NCBI RefSeq assembly: GCF_030246885.1
Contig: NZ_CP126739.1
Coordinates: 2,480,001-2,544,000 of the forward strand
Direction: 5' to 3'
DNA from: Microbacterium sp. zg-B185
GTDB taxonomy: Bacteria; Actinomycetota; Actinomycetes; Actinomycetales; Microbacteriaceae
Length of the DNA stretch: 64,000 nucleotides
The notes beneath the pieces are model-generated. The model worked only from the letters and a program-made list of their open reading frames with translations. It searched no databases and was not told where the DNA came from. A program made the translations under genes and the position numbers. The first letter of the stretch is position 1. Each line of letters begins with the position of its first letter. This document shows, in pieces, positions 1-9,177 of the stretch.

Positions 1-357
1 ACCGAGATCGAATCCGCGCTGGTCGCGAACGAGGCCGTCGCCGAAGCGGCGGTGGTGGGCGCATCGGACGAGACCACCGGCCAGGCGGTCGCGGCGTTCG
101 TGATCATCAAGCAGAGCTATCTCGCGGCCCACTCCCCCGACGGTCTTGCGCAGTCACTGCGCGGATGGGTCGGGGAGCAGATCGGACCGATCGCACGACC
201 GCGAGACGTGTACATCGTCGAGGAGCTGCCCAAGACACGCTCCGGAAAGATCATGCGCCGGCTGCTGCGCGACGTCGCCGAGGGCCGCGAGGTCGGAGAC
301 ACCACCACGCTCGCCGACACCGCGGTGATGTCGGTGATCTCCGCGCAGGTGCGGTAG
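1..357 (+). CDS. acs: Acetyl-CoA synthetase, C-terminal end (partial at window edge)
   Basis: Open from base 1 in frame 1 to a TAG at 355-357, giving about 118 residues of the C-terminal lid domain of an AMP-forming acetate-CoA ligase. The end of the protein has the motif [11 protein letters not shown]. Its lysine before IMRR is the conserved adenylation lysine, which is reversibly acetylated in the family. The enzyme would activate acetate to acetyl-CoA in the cytoplasm. The N-terminal adenylation core lies outside the window. The gene converges on the RidA gene. Another acyl-CoA synthetase is possible, but the motif spacing fits Acs best. Confidence 0.85.
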   Translation, partial: TEIESALVANEAVAEAAVVGASDETTGQAVAAFVIIKQSYLAAHSPDGLAQSLRGWVGEQIGPIARPRDVYIVEELPKTRSGKIMRRLLRDVAEGREVGDTTTLADTAVMSVISAQVR

Positions 358-369
358 CGCCCGCTCGGG

Positions 370-837
370 CTATGCGTAGGTGAAGACGACCTCGACCTCG
401 ACGGGACTGTCCAGCGGCAGGACCGAGACGCCGACGGCGGACCGGGCATGGCGCCCCGCTTCGCCGAAGATCTCGCCGAGCACGTTGCTCGCGCCGTTGA
501 TCACACCGGGCTGACCGGTGAAGTCCGCGACCGATGCGACGAAACCGACCACCTTGACGACGCCGGTGAGCCGATCCGCTCCGCCGACGGCGGCCGCGGC
601 AGCCGCGACGGCGTTCAGCGCGCACTGGCGCGCATAGGAGGTGGCGTCCTCGGCGGGGATCAACCCGGGTCCGACTCCGACCTTGCCGGTGGCGGGAAGC
701 GACCCGGCCACCATCGGCAGCTGCCCGGCGGTGTACACCAGATCGGCGTGCGCCTTGGCCGGAACGTACGCAGCCAGCGGCGGTACGACGGTCGGAAGCT
801 CGATGCCCAGCTCGGCCAGCCGGTCGGTGACGGTCAC
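370..837 (-). CDS. RidA family (reactive intermediate deaminase) protein
   Basis: 155 residues, the usual size for a RidA/YjgF/YER057c protein, a trimeric enzyme that hydrolyses reactive enamine/imine intermediates from PLP enzymes. The conserved ARSAVGV segment near residue 135 carries the substrate-binding Arg, and the C-terminus has the typical VEVEVVFTY ending. This longer version (N-terminal extension, VGGADRL loop) resembles the paralogue often found in actinobacteria rather than canonical RidA. The GTG start overlaps the stop of the upstream DUF4177-like gene by 4 nt (GTGA), so the two are probably translationally coupled. Substrate not deducible. Confidence 0.85.
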   Translation of the reverse strand: MTVTDRLAELGIELPTVVPPLAAYVPAKAHADLVYTAGQLPMVAGSLPATGKVGVGPGLIPAEDATSYARQCALNAVAAAAAAVGGADRLTGVVKVVGFVASVADFTGQPGVINGASNVLGEIFGEAGRHARSAVGVSVLPLDSPVEVEVVFTYA

Positions 838-1055
838 TGCGCGGTTCCTTCGAACTGCCGGGCCGCCTGGGCCGCAGCATCCAGGCCCGCGTTGGCCGCG
901 CCACCCTCAGAGGGGCGCTTCAGGTAGGCGACCAGCCCGCCTTCCGGCCCGGGCACGACCTGCACGAGCTCCCAGCCCTGCTTGCCCCAGTTGTTGAGGA
1001 TCGCCGCAGTGTTGTGGATGAGAAGCGGGGTGGTGAGGTACTCCCACGTGGTCAT
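834..1055 (-). CDS. DUF4177-like small protein
   Basis: 73 residues starting at an ATG with GGAG five bases upstream. The N-terminal half (TWEYLTTPLLIHNTAAILNN, then GWELVQVV) matches the short DUF4177-type fold common in actinobacteria: WEY start, WGKQGWELV centre, then a beta strand ending in YLKRP. An Ala/Gly-rich tail follows. It is the first gene of a two-gene unit with the RidA protein (GTGA overlap). No enzymatic residues are evident and the function is unknown. Confidence 0.75.
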   Translation of the reverse strand: MTTWEYLTTPLLIHNTAAILNNWGKQGWELVQVVPGPEGGLVAYLKRPSEGGAANAGLDAAAQAARQFEGTAQ

Positions 1056-1138
1056 AGAGGCTCCGAAGGGTCGCGGGCGGATGCGGGGAATCGGCGCGAA
1101 AAGGCGGGTCCGTAAAGAAATCGCCCAGGTAGCTCCCC

Positions 1139-1144
1139 TACGAT
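1139..1144 (+). promoter_or_regulatory. -10 element, leaderless promoter of the PBP gene
   Basis: TACGAT lies 7 nt before the ATG at 1152. No Shine-Dalgarno sequence is present, which fits transcription starting at the start codon. Confidence 0.55.
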
Positions 1145-1151
1145 CAAGCCT

Positions 1152-3860
1152 ATGCCTGATACGAAACGGACGGCCAGCGGCGTGCTCGGCGGCCTCCTGG
1201 GACTGGTCGGACTGAGCGCTGTCGCGGGGGTTCTGATCACCGCGACGGTCACCCCCGCCATCGCCTTGTCCGGCGCGGCGGCGACCAGCGCGATCACGAT
1301 GTTCGACAACCTGCCCAGCGTCCTGGACATCGACAAGCTGATGGTGCCGACGACCGTGTACGCGAAGAACCCGGACACGGGCGAGGACATCCAGCTGGCC
1401 CAGTTCTACGACCAGAACCGCTCCCCGGTCGAGTTCACCGAGGTCGCTCCGGTCATGTACGACGCGATCCTCTCCAGCGAGGACCCCCGCTTCTATCAGC
1501 ATGGCGGTGTCGATCTGATCGGCACCTCGCGCGCGCTGCTGCAGAACATGCAGGGCGGCGGCGAGACGCAGGGCGGCTCATCGATCAGCCAGCAGTACGT
1601 CAAGAACGTCCTGATCCAGCGCTGCGAGCGCGACGCCACCACCGGCGAAGAGCTCCTGGACTGCTGGAACGAGGCGACCACGGCGTCAGGCACCGAGGGC
1701 ATCCAGCGCAAGCTGCAGGAGATGCGGTACGCGATCGCCCTGGAGCAGAAGTATTCCAAGAACGACATCCTGCTGGGCTACCTGAACATCGCCAACCTCG
1801 GCGGGCAGACCTACGGCGTCGACGCGGCCGCCAAGTACTACTTCGGCGTCGCGGCGAAGGATCTCACCCTGTCGCAGGCGGCGACGATCGCCGGAATCGT
1901 GCAGAACCCGAACACCTACCGGATCGACCAGCCCGCCGGATCGATCTTCGACGCCAACGGGGTCGGCTACAACAAGGCTCCCGACGGCCTGGTCGACGAC
2001 GTTCCGAGGGGTCAGCTGGCCGCGCTGGACACCCTGCTGGCCGACGGCACCATCACGCAGGAGCAGTACGTCGCCGCCGCGGACGGATACAGCTCCACCA
2101 AGGGCCGCCAGCTCTACGTGCTCAGCCGGATGCTGGATGACGGAAAGATCACGCAGGAGCAGTACGTCGCCGCGGTGATCGAACCGCTCACCCCCTCGCT
2201 GCACCCCGCCACGACCGGCTGTGCCGTGGCCGGCGGAGCCGCATACTTCTGCCAGTACGTGAAGAACATCATCAAGACCGACCCTGCCTTCGGCGCGACC
2301 CCCGAGGACCGCATCCGCATGCTGCAGCGCGGCGGCCTGAACGTCTACACGACGCTGGACCCGCGGGTGCAGATGCCGGCCGAGGCCTCGATGGCCGACA
2401 ATGCGCCGAGATCGGTCGAGGGCTGGGTGTCCCCGGACACCGGCAAGTTCGGCGCCGCCACGGTGAGCATCGAGAACACCACCGGCCGGATCCTCTCCAT
2501 CGCCCAGAACACGACTTTCAGCGAGGATGCCGGACTGGCGGGCGACCCGAACTTCTCGTCCCTGGTCTACGCCGGAGATGAGAAGTACGGCAACTCCGGT
2601 GGATTCGAAGCAGGATCGACGTTCAAGATCTTCACCCTCGTGGACTGGCTCGAAAAGGGCCACTCCGTCAACGAGACCCTCAACGGTCGAGTGCGCATCT
2701 TCAAGAGGATGACCAACAGCTGCACGGGCGACTGGGTGAACGTCGAGAACGCCCGGGTGTCCAACTTCAACAATCAGAGCGGCTACACCGGAACCCCGAT
2801 GCAGTTCACCCGGGATTCGCTCAACACCGGCTACTTCGCGATGGCCGAGCAGCTCGACCTGTGCGACATCCAGAAGGTGGCGACCAAGATGGGAGCCACC
2901 CGCGGTGACGGCACACCTGTCTCGATGGACACGCTGTTCTCGGTGATCGGGTCGAACAACCTCTCGCCGATCGCGATGGCCGGCGCCTACGGAACTGTCG
3001 CCAACAACGGCATCTACTGCCAGCCGCGCGCGATCGACCGGGTCACCGACTCCGACGGCAACGAGATCACGCCGCCGCAGACGTCGTGCACGCAGGTGCT
3101 CGACCCCGCTGTGGCCGCGACGGCCGCGTACGCCCTGGAGGGTGTGATGAACGGCGGCACCGGCGCGGCGGCGAACCCCAACGACGGCGTCGACGTGATC
3201 GGCAAGACCGGAACACATGAGCAGAAGCAGACCTGGATGGTGGAATCCAGCACCAACGTGGTCACTGCCGCGTGGGTCGGCAACTCCACCGGCAGCGGCG
3301 ACCTGTTCCGCCGGGGACTGTCCAACCTCCGCTATCAGCTCGCGGAAGACGTCCAGCGCGCCGCGAACGCCGTGTACGGCGGCAATTCGTTCCCCGGACC
3401 CGACTCGAACCTGACCCGCCGGGTGCTGCGCGATCTGCCCAACGTGGTCGGTCTGAGCATCCCGGAAGCCCAGCAGCGACTGGATGCGGCCGGATTCGAT
3501 TCCGCCGTGGGGGAACCTGTGGACTCGCCCGAGGCTGAGGGCATCGTGGCCGCCCAGGACCCGGGTGCGGGCAGCGTCGCCGGGGGCACGACCGTGACCA
3601 TCCACCCCAGCAACGGCCAGGGTCTGGCGGTGCCGGACATCGCGGGACGCTCTCTGAATGAGGCGAAACAGGCGCTCCGCGGGGCCGGGTTCGGCAACGT
3701 CGCGGACGGCGCCTGCACCGTCAACGCCGCCGCGGGCGCCCAGCCCACCGCCACCGGAACCTCACCGGGGGCCGGCAGCCTGGTCAATCGCAATGCCGCA
3801 ATCGCCGTGAACTACTCGAGCCTGATCTGCGCCGGCGGCTTCGGCCCCGGCAACGGCTAG
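1152..3860 (+). CDS. Bifunctional penicillin-binding protein (GT51 + transpeptidase + 2 PASTA)
   Basis: 902 residues. A class A PBP that polymerises lipid II and cross-links peptidoglycan outside the membrane. Order: N-terminal membrane anchor (about 10-40), glycosyltransferase-51 domain with the catalytic SSEDPRFYQHGG motif near residue 108 and GGSSISQQ, transpeptidase domain with SxxK (STFK, near 489) and KTGT (near 684), then two PASTA domains (about 757-825 and 826-895). Related to PonA1/PonA2-type proteins. It overlaps the metallophosphoesterase by 1 nt. A 26-bp segment encoding ITQEQYVAA is repeated 96 bp apart (2052 and 2148), an internal duplication in the linker after the GT domain. 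Confidence 0.93.
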   Translation: MPDTKRTASGVLGGLLGLVGLSAVAGVLITATVTPAIALSGAAATSAITMFDNLPSVLDIDKLMVPTTVYAKNPDTGEDIQLAQFYDQNRSPVEFTEVAPVMYDAILSSEDPRFYQHGGVDLIGTSRALLQNMQGGGETQGGSSISQQYVKNVLIQRCERDATTGEELLDCWNEATTASGTEGIQRKLQEMRYAIALEQKYSKNDILLGYLNIANLGGQTYGVDAAAKYYFGVAAKDLTLSQAATIAGIVQNPNTYRIDQPAGSIFDANGVGYNKAPDGLVDDVPRGQLAALDTLLADGTITQEQYVAAADGYSSTKGRQLYVLSRMLDDGKITQEQYVAAVIEPLTPSLHPATTGCAVAGGAAYFCQYVKNIIKTDPAFGATPEDRIRMLQRGGLNVYTTLDPRVQMPAEASMADNAPRSVEGWVSPDTGKFGAATVSIENTTGRILSIAQNTTFSEDAGLAGDPNFSSLVYAGDEKYGNSGGFEAGSTFKIFTLVDWLEKGHSVNETLNGRVRIFKRMTNSCTGDWVNVENARVSNFNNQSGYTGTPMQFTRDSLNTGYFAMAEQLDLCDIQKVATKMGATRGDGTPVSMDTLFSVIGSNNLSPIAMAGAYGTVANNGIYCQPRAIDRVTDSDGNEITPPQTSCTQVLDPAVAATAAYALEGVMNGGTGAAANPNDGVDVIGKTGTHEQKQTWMVESSTNVVTAAWVGNSTGSGDLFRRGLSNLRYQLAEDVQRAANAVYGGNSFPGPDSNLTRRVLRDLPNVVGLSIPEAQQRLDAAGFDSAVGEPVDSPEAEGIVAAQDPGAGSVAGGTTVTIHPSNGQGLAVPDIAGRSLNEAKQALRGAGFGNVADGACTVNAAAGAQPTATGTSPGAGSLVNRNAAIAVNYSSLICAGGFGPGNG

Positions 3861-4798
3861 TGCCGGGCTCGCAGGCGAAGACCGCCCTCACCGCCCTCGC
3901 GGCGGTGGGGGCGGTCGGCGCGAGCGCCGCGATCTGGGGCGTCGGCATCGAGCGCTACCTGTTCACGGTGCGCGAGCACACCGTGACCGTGCTGCCGGCC
4001 GGCAGCGCCCCGCTTCGGGTTCTGCACCTGTCCGACGCCCACATGGCGCCGTGGCAGCACCGCAAGCAGCGCTGGATGGCCTCGCTGGCCGAGCAGTGGC
4101 GACCCGATTTGGTCGTCAACACCGGCGACAACCTCGGCCACGTGCGAGGGCTCCGCGGTCTGCGCGCCGCCCTCGACCCGCTGCGCGGCATCCCGGGTAT
4201 GTTCGTGCACGGCTCCAACGACCACGCCGCCCCGCAACCGCGCAACCCGCTCCGGTACTTCACGGGTCCGTCGAAGGTCAGAACGGCGAGCGAGCCGTTG
4301 GATGCCGCGGCGCTGGATGGCTATCTGGCCGATGAGCTGGGCTGGCTGGACCTGAACAACGCGGTCGGCTCCATCGACATCGCGGGCGCCCGCATCGACG
4401 CGTTCGGGGTCAGCGACGCCCACCGCGGCTGGGACGCGCTCGGTGTCCTCCCCCGGCTCCTGGAGGACCTGCGCGCCGACGTCGGTCCCGCCACAGTCAC
4501 CCTGGGAGTGACCCACGCCCCGTACCGGCGCGTCCTGGACTCCTTCGTCGACCTGGGCGCCGACATGATCTTCGCCGGCCACACGCACGGCGGCCAGGTG
4601 CGCGTGCCCGGGTACGGCGCGCTCGTGGCCAACTGCGACATCCCGCTGCGCCAGGCCCGCGGCCTGAGCCGGTGGCGGCATGCCGGCAGGTCGGTGCCGC
4701 TGAACGTCAGCGCCGGTCTCGGCCACTCGATCTACGCCCCGGTGCGGTTCGCTTGCCGACCCGAGGCGTCGCTGATCACCCTCCTCCCCCGCGCGTAG
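3860..4798 (+). CDS. Metallophosphoesterase (calcineurin-like), membrane-anchored
   Basis: 312 residues from a GTG that overlaps the PBP stop by 1 nt, so it is co-transcribed and probably translationally coupled. A hydrophobic N-terminus (residues about 5-25) suggests a membrane anchor. All metal-binding blocks of the calcineurin-like fold are visible: SDAH near 58, TGDN near 91, a GNxH-type block (SNDH) and GHTHGG near 240. Proteins of this type commonly sit next to PBPs in actinobacteria. The substrate (a phosphodiester, perhaps a lipid or nucleotide) cannot be read from the sequence. Confidence 0.9.
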   Translation: MPGSQAKTALTALAAVGAVGASAAIWGVGIERYLFTVREHTVTVLPAGSAPLRVLHLSDAHMAPWQHRKQRWMASLAEQWRPDLVVNTGDNLGHVRGLRGLRAALDPLRGIPGMFVHGSNDHAAPQPRNPLRYFTGPSKVRTASEPLDAAALDGYLADELGWLDLNNAVGSIDIAGARIDAFGVSDAHRGWDALGVLPRLLEDLRADVGPATVTLGVTHAPYRRVLDSFVDLGADMIFAGHTHGGQVRVPGYGALVANCDIPLRQARGLSRWRHAGRSVPLNVSAGLGHSIYAPVRFACRPEASLITLLPRA

Positions 4799-4937
4799 CC
4801 GCGCCGGACGACCCCGTCCCACGTCGCCTCCTCCCCAGCCCGCGGACGCCCCCGAGAACCCCCCGATGCCCGTGCCGGCAATCGGCGACGCGCCCGGGTG
4901 GATGACGATCGGAGCCTGTCCACTCGGAGGAGAAGCC

Positions 4938-6818
4938 ATGCCGGTGCCCGCCCAGACACGCCACGTCCAGACACGCCACGTCCAGACAAGCCACGTCCAG
5001 AAACGCCTCGTCCCAGCCCGCGCCACCCGCGGAGTGATGGCGATCGCGCTCGCCTGCGTGCTGGCCGCACTCGCGGTCATCGCCGCGCCGGCGCCCGCGC
5101 ACGCCGCGGCCCCGGGTGCCGGCTTCGGCACGTGGGCGCCGCTGTCGCCGTACGGGTGGCACGGCTCGATGGTGATCGACGGAGTGCACACGTACTGCAT
5201 CCTCCCCGGCGCGCCGGCACCGACCGGCACCAGCGTCGACCACGGGGTGAGCGGGTCGGCCGTGGGGCTGTCGCCGCAGCAGCTGACCGGGATCAATCTG
5301 CTCGTGACGAAATACGGCCAGACCGGCGATCCGGTGCAGGCTGCAGCCGTCGGCTGGGCCGTGAAGGCGATCGCGAACTGGGACGAGACGCTGCACCACT
5401 TCGGCTATCGCGGCGACTCCCTGGCCGGTGCCATCCACTGGACCTTCTCGGCCCTCGCCCCCGAGCAGAACGAGAGCGTCCAGAACCTCGCCGTCGCCTA
5501 CTACGAGGAGGGCCGAAGCACGCCCCCCGGCGCAGCCGCCGCCTCCGGTGCGCTTATCTTCACGACGGATGCCGCGGAACCCGCGCTCGGCAGCGTGCGC
5601 GTGGATGCCTCCACCCCCGCGGCCCGCGGCACGCTCACCCTGGCGAACGCCACATTCGCCGACACGGGCACCAGCACCCTGCCGAACGCCGCGCCCGGGC
5701 GCGACTACGCCATCACCGCTCAGCCGCCTGCCCCCGGCCGCCCGTACGTCGTCACCGGCAGCGGGCGCTTCGTGGTGCAGGACGTCGCGGCCGTGCGTCA
5801 CTTCACGACGGCCGGAGGCCAGGACACCGCCGGACCGGCCGGGGAGGTCGGCTTCGACGTCTCCGGTGAGGATGCCGCCCCCCGCGTCCCGCTGTTCGCG
5901 CCGACGGTGTCCACCCAGGTCGCGTCGAAATACGTGGCCGCCGGCTCGTTCATCGACGCCATCGTGTTCGGCGGCTCCGTTGAGCACTGGCCCCGGTCAC
6001 CGGACGGCGGATTCCTTCCGGTGACGGCTGCCGGGACGGTCTACCGCACCGAGAGCGTGCCCGCCCGCGCTGAGGCCGGCGTGCCGACCGACGCGGTGGC
6101 CGTGGGGACGCTCGCGCTGACCACGGACGAGCGGGGCGGGCCGACGACGTCGTACACCGTGATCTCGGGGTGGGCTCTTCCGGGGCCGGGGGTCTACACC
6201 GCCGTGTGGACGGTGGACCGGGGGGCGCAGACCGAGGCCGTGGCCGGTCATCTTCGGGCGGACTACACCTGGACGGAGAGTTTCGGCGAGACGACGCAGA
6301 TCGCGATGGTGCCGGCCGTCTCGTCGCTGGCCGAGCCGACGGTGACCGCCGAGTCGCCACTGACGGACACGGTCATCGTGGGCTCGCCGCTTCCCGCCGA
6401 GGGGCTGCTCGTCTCGTCCGCGGTCTACCTCGCTCCGGACGGCACCGCCCCGGCGGAGGTGTGCACGCCGTCGAACCTGGTGTGGGCCAGCGACCCACAC
6501 CTCATGACCGCTCCGGGCGAACACACGGTGACCTCACCGGTTCCGGGTCAACCCGGTACGTACTTCTGGCAGGAGCGCGCCATGGACGCGGCCGGCGAAG
6601 TGGTCCACCTGGGCGAGTGCGGGACGCCGAGCGAAACGACCCGCGTGCTCGCACCCGCAGCGGCGGATTCGGCTCAGCAGGCGCCCGCACTCGCCGCCAC
6701 CGGGCTCGCCACGGACCGAAGCCATGCCATCGGCGCGATCGCCGTCGGGTGCCTCACAGCGGGTGCCACCTCCCTGACCCTCTCCCGGCGCCGACGTCTC
6801 GCAAGCCCGATCGGATGA
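4938..6818 (+). CDS. Sortase-anchored surface protein with thioester-domain-like N-terminus
   Basis: 626 residues. The start at 4938 is supported by GGAGGAG five bases upstream; in-frame starts further upstream lack one. An unusually long positively charged N-region precedes the hydrophobic core and signal-peptidase site (AHA-A, near residue 55). The first domain has a Cys in YCILPG near residue 87 and VQAAAVGWAV near 133. These resemble the Cys and Gln that form the internal thioester of TQXA/thioester-domain adhesins, but the fit is partial. The C-terminus has LAATG (near 585), a hydrophobic segment and RRRR, which matches the LAxTG signal used by class E sortases. Probably a wall-linked surface protein; ligand unknown. 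No sortase gene is visible nearby. Confidence 0.65.
   Translation: MPVPAQTRHVQTRHVQTSHVQKRLVPARATRGVMAIALACVLAALAVIAAPAPAHAAAPGAGFGTWAPLSPYGWHGSMVIDGVHTYCILPGAPAPTGTSVDHGVSGSAVGLSPQQLTGINLLVTKYGQTGDPVQAAAVGWAVKAIANWDETLHHFGYRGDSLAGAIHWTFSALAPEQNESVQNLAVAYYEEGRSTPPGAAAASGALIFTTDAAEPALGSVRVDASTPAARGTLTLANATFADTGTSTLPNAAPGRDYAITAQPPAPGRPYVVTGSGRFVVQDVAAVRHFTTAGGQDTAGPAGEVGFDVSGEDAAPRVPLFAPTVSTQVASKYVAAGSFIDAIVFGGSVEHWPRSPDGGFLPVTAAGTVYRTESVPARAEAGVPTDAVAVGTLALTTDERGGPTTSYTVISGWALPGPGVYTAVWTVDRGAQTEAVAGHLRADYTWTESFGETTQIAMVPAVSSLAEPTVTAESPLTDTVIVGSPLPAEGLLVSSAVYLAPDGTAPAEVCTPSNLVWASDPHLMTAPGEHTVTSPVPGQPGTYFWQERAMDAAGEVVHLGECGTPSETTRVLAPAAADSAQQAPALAATGLATDRSHAIGAIAVGCLTAGATSLTLSRRRRLASPIG
4953..5012 (+). 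repeat. 4 x 15-bp in-frame tandem repeat in the signal-peptide N-region
   Basis: Four consecutive 15-mers (4953, 4968, 4983, 4998) with unit CAGACACGCCACGTC. The first two are identical and the later two carry 1-2 changes. They encode QTRHV, QTRHV, QTSHV and QKRLV. The repeat number could vary between strains without changing frame. Confidence 0.9.
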
Positions 6819-6888
6819 TCCACCGAGCCACTGAGTTGCGCCTGCGTTCGAAGGACGCCGGAGCATCGGGTAGACTCGAACGGTTGCA

Positions 6889-6962
6889 CGGGGTGTGGCG
6901 CAGCTTGGTAGCGCGCGTCGTTCGGGACGACGAGGCCGCAGGTTCAAATCCTGTCACCCCGA
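6889..6962 (+). tRNA. tRNA-Pro (anticodon CGG)
   Basis: A 74-nt cloverleaf. The acceptor stem CGGGGTG pairs with CACCCCG, the anticodon stem CGTCG pairs with CGACG around the loop TTCGGGA (anticodon CGG), and the T-loop is TTCAAAT. CCA is not encoded. A TAGACT -10-like hexamer lies at 6871-6876. Confidence 0.95.
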
Positions 6963-6970
6963 CAGCAGAG

Positions 6971-7013
6971 AGGCTCCGCACCGCTTCTGGAAAGAAGCAG
7001 TGCGGAGCCTTTC
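6971..7013 (+). terminator. Rho-independent terminator after tRNA-Pro
   Basis: A perfect 11-bp stem (6971-6981 with 7000-7010), then one mismatch and a further 6-bp stem with a GGAA loop, followed by TTTCGTCT. It ends the tRNA transcript just before the HAD gene. Confidence 0.8.
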
Positions 7014-7039
7014 GTCTACCGCCCCCGGACAGGAGCACC

Positions 7040-7828
7040 GTGACCGAAACGCCCGCTGACAGCATCCCGCCGCGACTGGTCGCTTTCGATCTGGACGACA
7101 CGCTGGCCCCCTCGAAGGCCGCGATCGATCCGCGCATCGGCCGACTGCTGATCCAGCTCGCGGAACGCGTCGAGGTGGCGATCATCTCCGGCGGTCAGCT
7201 GGAGCAGTTCCGCGCGCAGGTGGTGGACCGACTGCCGGATGCGCCGGCCGAGACCCTGACCCACGTCCATCTGCTGCCCACCTGCGGCACCCAGTACTAC
7301 CGGATCACGCCGGACGGCATCGACACCGTGTACGCGCATTCGCTCACCGAGGACCAGAAGACGCGGGCGCTGCGCGCCGTCGAGCAAGAGGCACGTCGGC
7401 TGGGACTATGGGAGCCCGAGACGTGGGGCGACATCCTGGAGGACCGCGGCTCGCAGATCACCTTCTCGGCTCTCGGGCAGCATGCGCCGCTGGATGCCAA
7501 GAAGGCATGGGACCCCACCGGGGCGAAGAAGAGCGCACTGCGGGATGCCGTGGCTCCTCGGATTCCCGATCTGGAGGTGCGCTCGGGCGGCTCGACATCG
7601 ATCGACATCACTCATCGCGGTATCGACAAGGCGTACGGCATGCGGCAGCTCGCCGAGCAGACGGGTATTCCGCTGGAGGGGATGCTGTTCGTCGGCGACC
7701 GGCTGGACCCGGATGGTAACGACTATCCGGTGCTCGAGATGGGCGTGGACTGCCACGCGGTCACCGGCTGGGAAGACACCGCCGAATACCTGGATGAACT
7801 GCTGCCGACGTTGACGATCCGACGCTGA
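7040..7828 (+). CDS. HAD-IIB family hydrolase, phosphomannomutase-like
   Basis: 262 residues from a GTG with AGGAG five bases upstream. Catalytic motif I is FDLDDTLAP (Asp17 and Asp19), motif II is IISGG, and motif IV is GDRLDPDGNDYPV with the conserved acidic residues. The cap and the GDR...GNDYP signature resemble the eukaryotic-type phosphomannomutase/Cof branch of the HAD superfamily. Likely a cytoplasmic sugar- or small-molecule phosphatase; the true substrate is not evident. It is preceded by tRNA-Pro and its terminator, so it has its own short transcription unit. Confidence 0.85.
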   Translation: MTETPADSIPPRLVAFDLDDTLAPSKAAIDPRIGRLLIQLAERVEVAIISGGQLEQFRAQVVDRLPDAPAETLTHVHLLPTCGTQYYRITPDGIDTVYAHSLTEDQKTRALRAVEQEARRLGLWEPETWGDILEDRGSQITFSALGQHAPLDAKKAWDPTGAKKSALRDAVAPRIPDLEVRSGGSTSIDITHRGIDKAYGMRQLAEQTGIPLEGMLFVGDRLDPDGNDYPVLEMGVDCHAVTGWEDTAEYLDELLPTLTIRR

Positions 7829-7857
7829 GCCGCCCCTTCGAGGCGCCCGGCGTCCGT

Positions 7858-9132
7858 TCACGGCTGAACGGCCGGATGCCGCGGACTGTCCTGTCTGTCG
7901 ACGGTGAGCGGCACCAGCCGCGCCAGCTGGGTGACATGTGAGGGCTCGAGCTCGCCCAGTGAGGCCACGCCCAGGAGAGTCATGGTGCGGGTGATCTCGT
8001 CCCGCAGAATCGCGATGGCACGGTCCACTCCGGCTCGTCCGCCGGCCATGAGCCCGTACAGGTAGGCCCGCCCCACGAGCGTGAACTTCGCGCCGAGCGC
8101 GACCGACGCAACGATGTCTGCTCCGTTCATGATGCCGGTGTCGATCATCACGGTGGCGTCCCGGCCGACCTCCCGCACGACCGCCGGCAGCAGATGGAAC
8201 GGGACCGGGGCGCGATCCAGCTGGCGCCCGCCGTGGTTGGACAGGACGACGCCGTCCACCCCGGCGTCGATCAGTCGGACCGAGTCCGCAACGGTCTGGA
8301 CGCCCTTGACCACGATCTTGCCCGGCCACAGGTCACGGATCACGGCGAGGTCGTCGAAGCCGATGGTCGGGTCCATCGCCGCGTTCAGCAGCTCCGCGAC
8401 CGTCCCCCCGGTCGTGGACAGAGACGCGAATTCGAGCTTGGGTGTGGTGAGGAAGTCGTACCACCACCACGGTCTTGGGATCGCGTTGAGGATCGTGCCG
8501 ACGGTCAACTGCGGAGGGATGGAGAAACCGTTGCGCTTGTCACGGAGGCGGGCTCCCGCCACCGGGGTGTCCACCGTGAACAGCAGCGTGTCGAAACCCG
8601 CTGCGGCGGCACGACGCACCAGCCCGTAGGAGATCTCCCGATCACGCATGACGTACAGCTGGAACCAGTTCCGCCCGCCTGGGTTCGCCGCGCGGACGTC
8701 CTCGATGGAGGTCGTGCCCAGGGTGGACAGCGTGAACGGGATCCCGGCAGCGCCGGCTGCCGCCGCCCCTGCCGATTCACCCTCGGTGTGCATCAGTCGC
8801 GTGAACCCCGTCGGCGCGATGCCGAACGGCAGAGCGCTGGATCCGCCCAGGATGGTGGTGGACATGTCGACGAGGTCCGCGGGACGGAGGATGCCGGGAT
8901 GGAACTCGATGTCCTGGAACGCCTGTCGGGCCCTGGTCAGCGACAACTCCCCCTCGGCGGCGCCGTCGGTGTAATCGAAGGCTGCTTTCGGTGTGCGACG
9001 TTTCGCGATCTTCCGCAGATCGCCGATGGTGAGCGCGGCATCCAGACGGCGCTTCCTGCCGTTCAGTTCCGGCTTCTTGAACTGCATGAGCTCGAGCAGC
9101 TCGGCGGGTTTGGGGAGCTGGCGCTTGACCAT
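7858..9132 (-). CDS. lldD: FMN-dependent alpha-hydroxy acid (L-lactate) dehydrogenase
   Basis: 424 residues covering the whole TIM-barrel alpha-hydroxy acid oxidase family. Visible signatures are [14 protein letters not shown] at the N-terminus, [16 protein letters not shown], the catalytic SNHGGRQLD block (His near residue 296) and the C-terminal FMN phosphate-binding region ([18 protein letters not shown]). Most likely L-lactate:quinone oxidoreductase feeding the respiratory chain; glycolate or mycofactocin-type MftD relatives are less likely. The start has GAAAGGA upstream. No lactate permease or LldR regulator is adjacent. Confidence 0.88.
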   Translation of the reverse strand: MVKRQLPKPAELLELMQFKKPELNGRKRRLDAALTIGDLRKIAKRRTPKAAFDYTDGAAEGELSLTRARQAFQDIEFHPGILRPADLVDMSTTILGGSSALPFGIAPTGFTRLMHTEGESAGAAAAGAAGIPFTLSTLGTTSIEDVRAANPGGRNWFQLYVMRDREISYGLVRRAAAAGFDTLLFTVDTPVAGARLRDKRNGFSIPPQLTVGTILNAIPRPWWWYDFLTTPKLEFASLSTTGGTVAELLNAAMDPTIGFDDLAVIRDLWPGKIVVKGVQTVADSVRLIDAGVDGVVLSNHGGRQLDRAPVPFHLLPAVVREVGRDATVMIDTGIMNGADIVASVALGAKFTLVGRAYLYGLMAGGRAGVDRAIAILRDEITRTMTLLGVASLGELEPSHVTQLARLVPLTVDRQDSPRHPAVQP

Positions 9133-9177
9133 CGTCGGTCCTTTCGTCGGGCGCGGGCCAGACCCGTCCGGGGCGCG

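Noticed and set aside
1686..3605. Long minus-strand open frame opposite the PBP gene
   Set aside because: It is a His/Arg/Val-rich shadow of a well-supported plus-strand gene and has no ribosome binding site.
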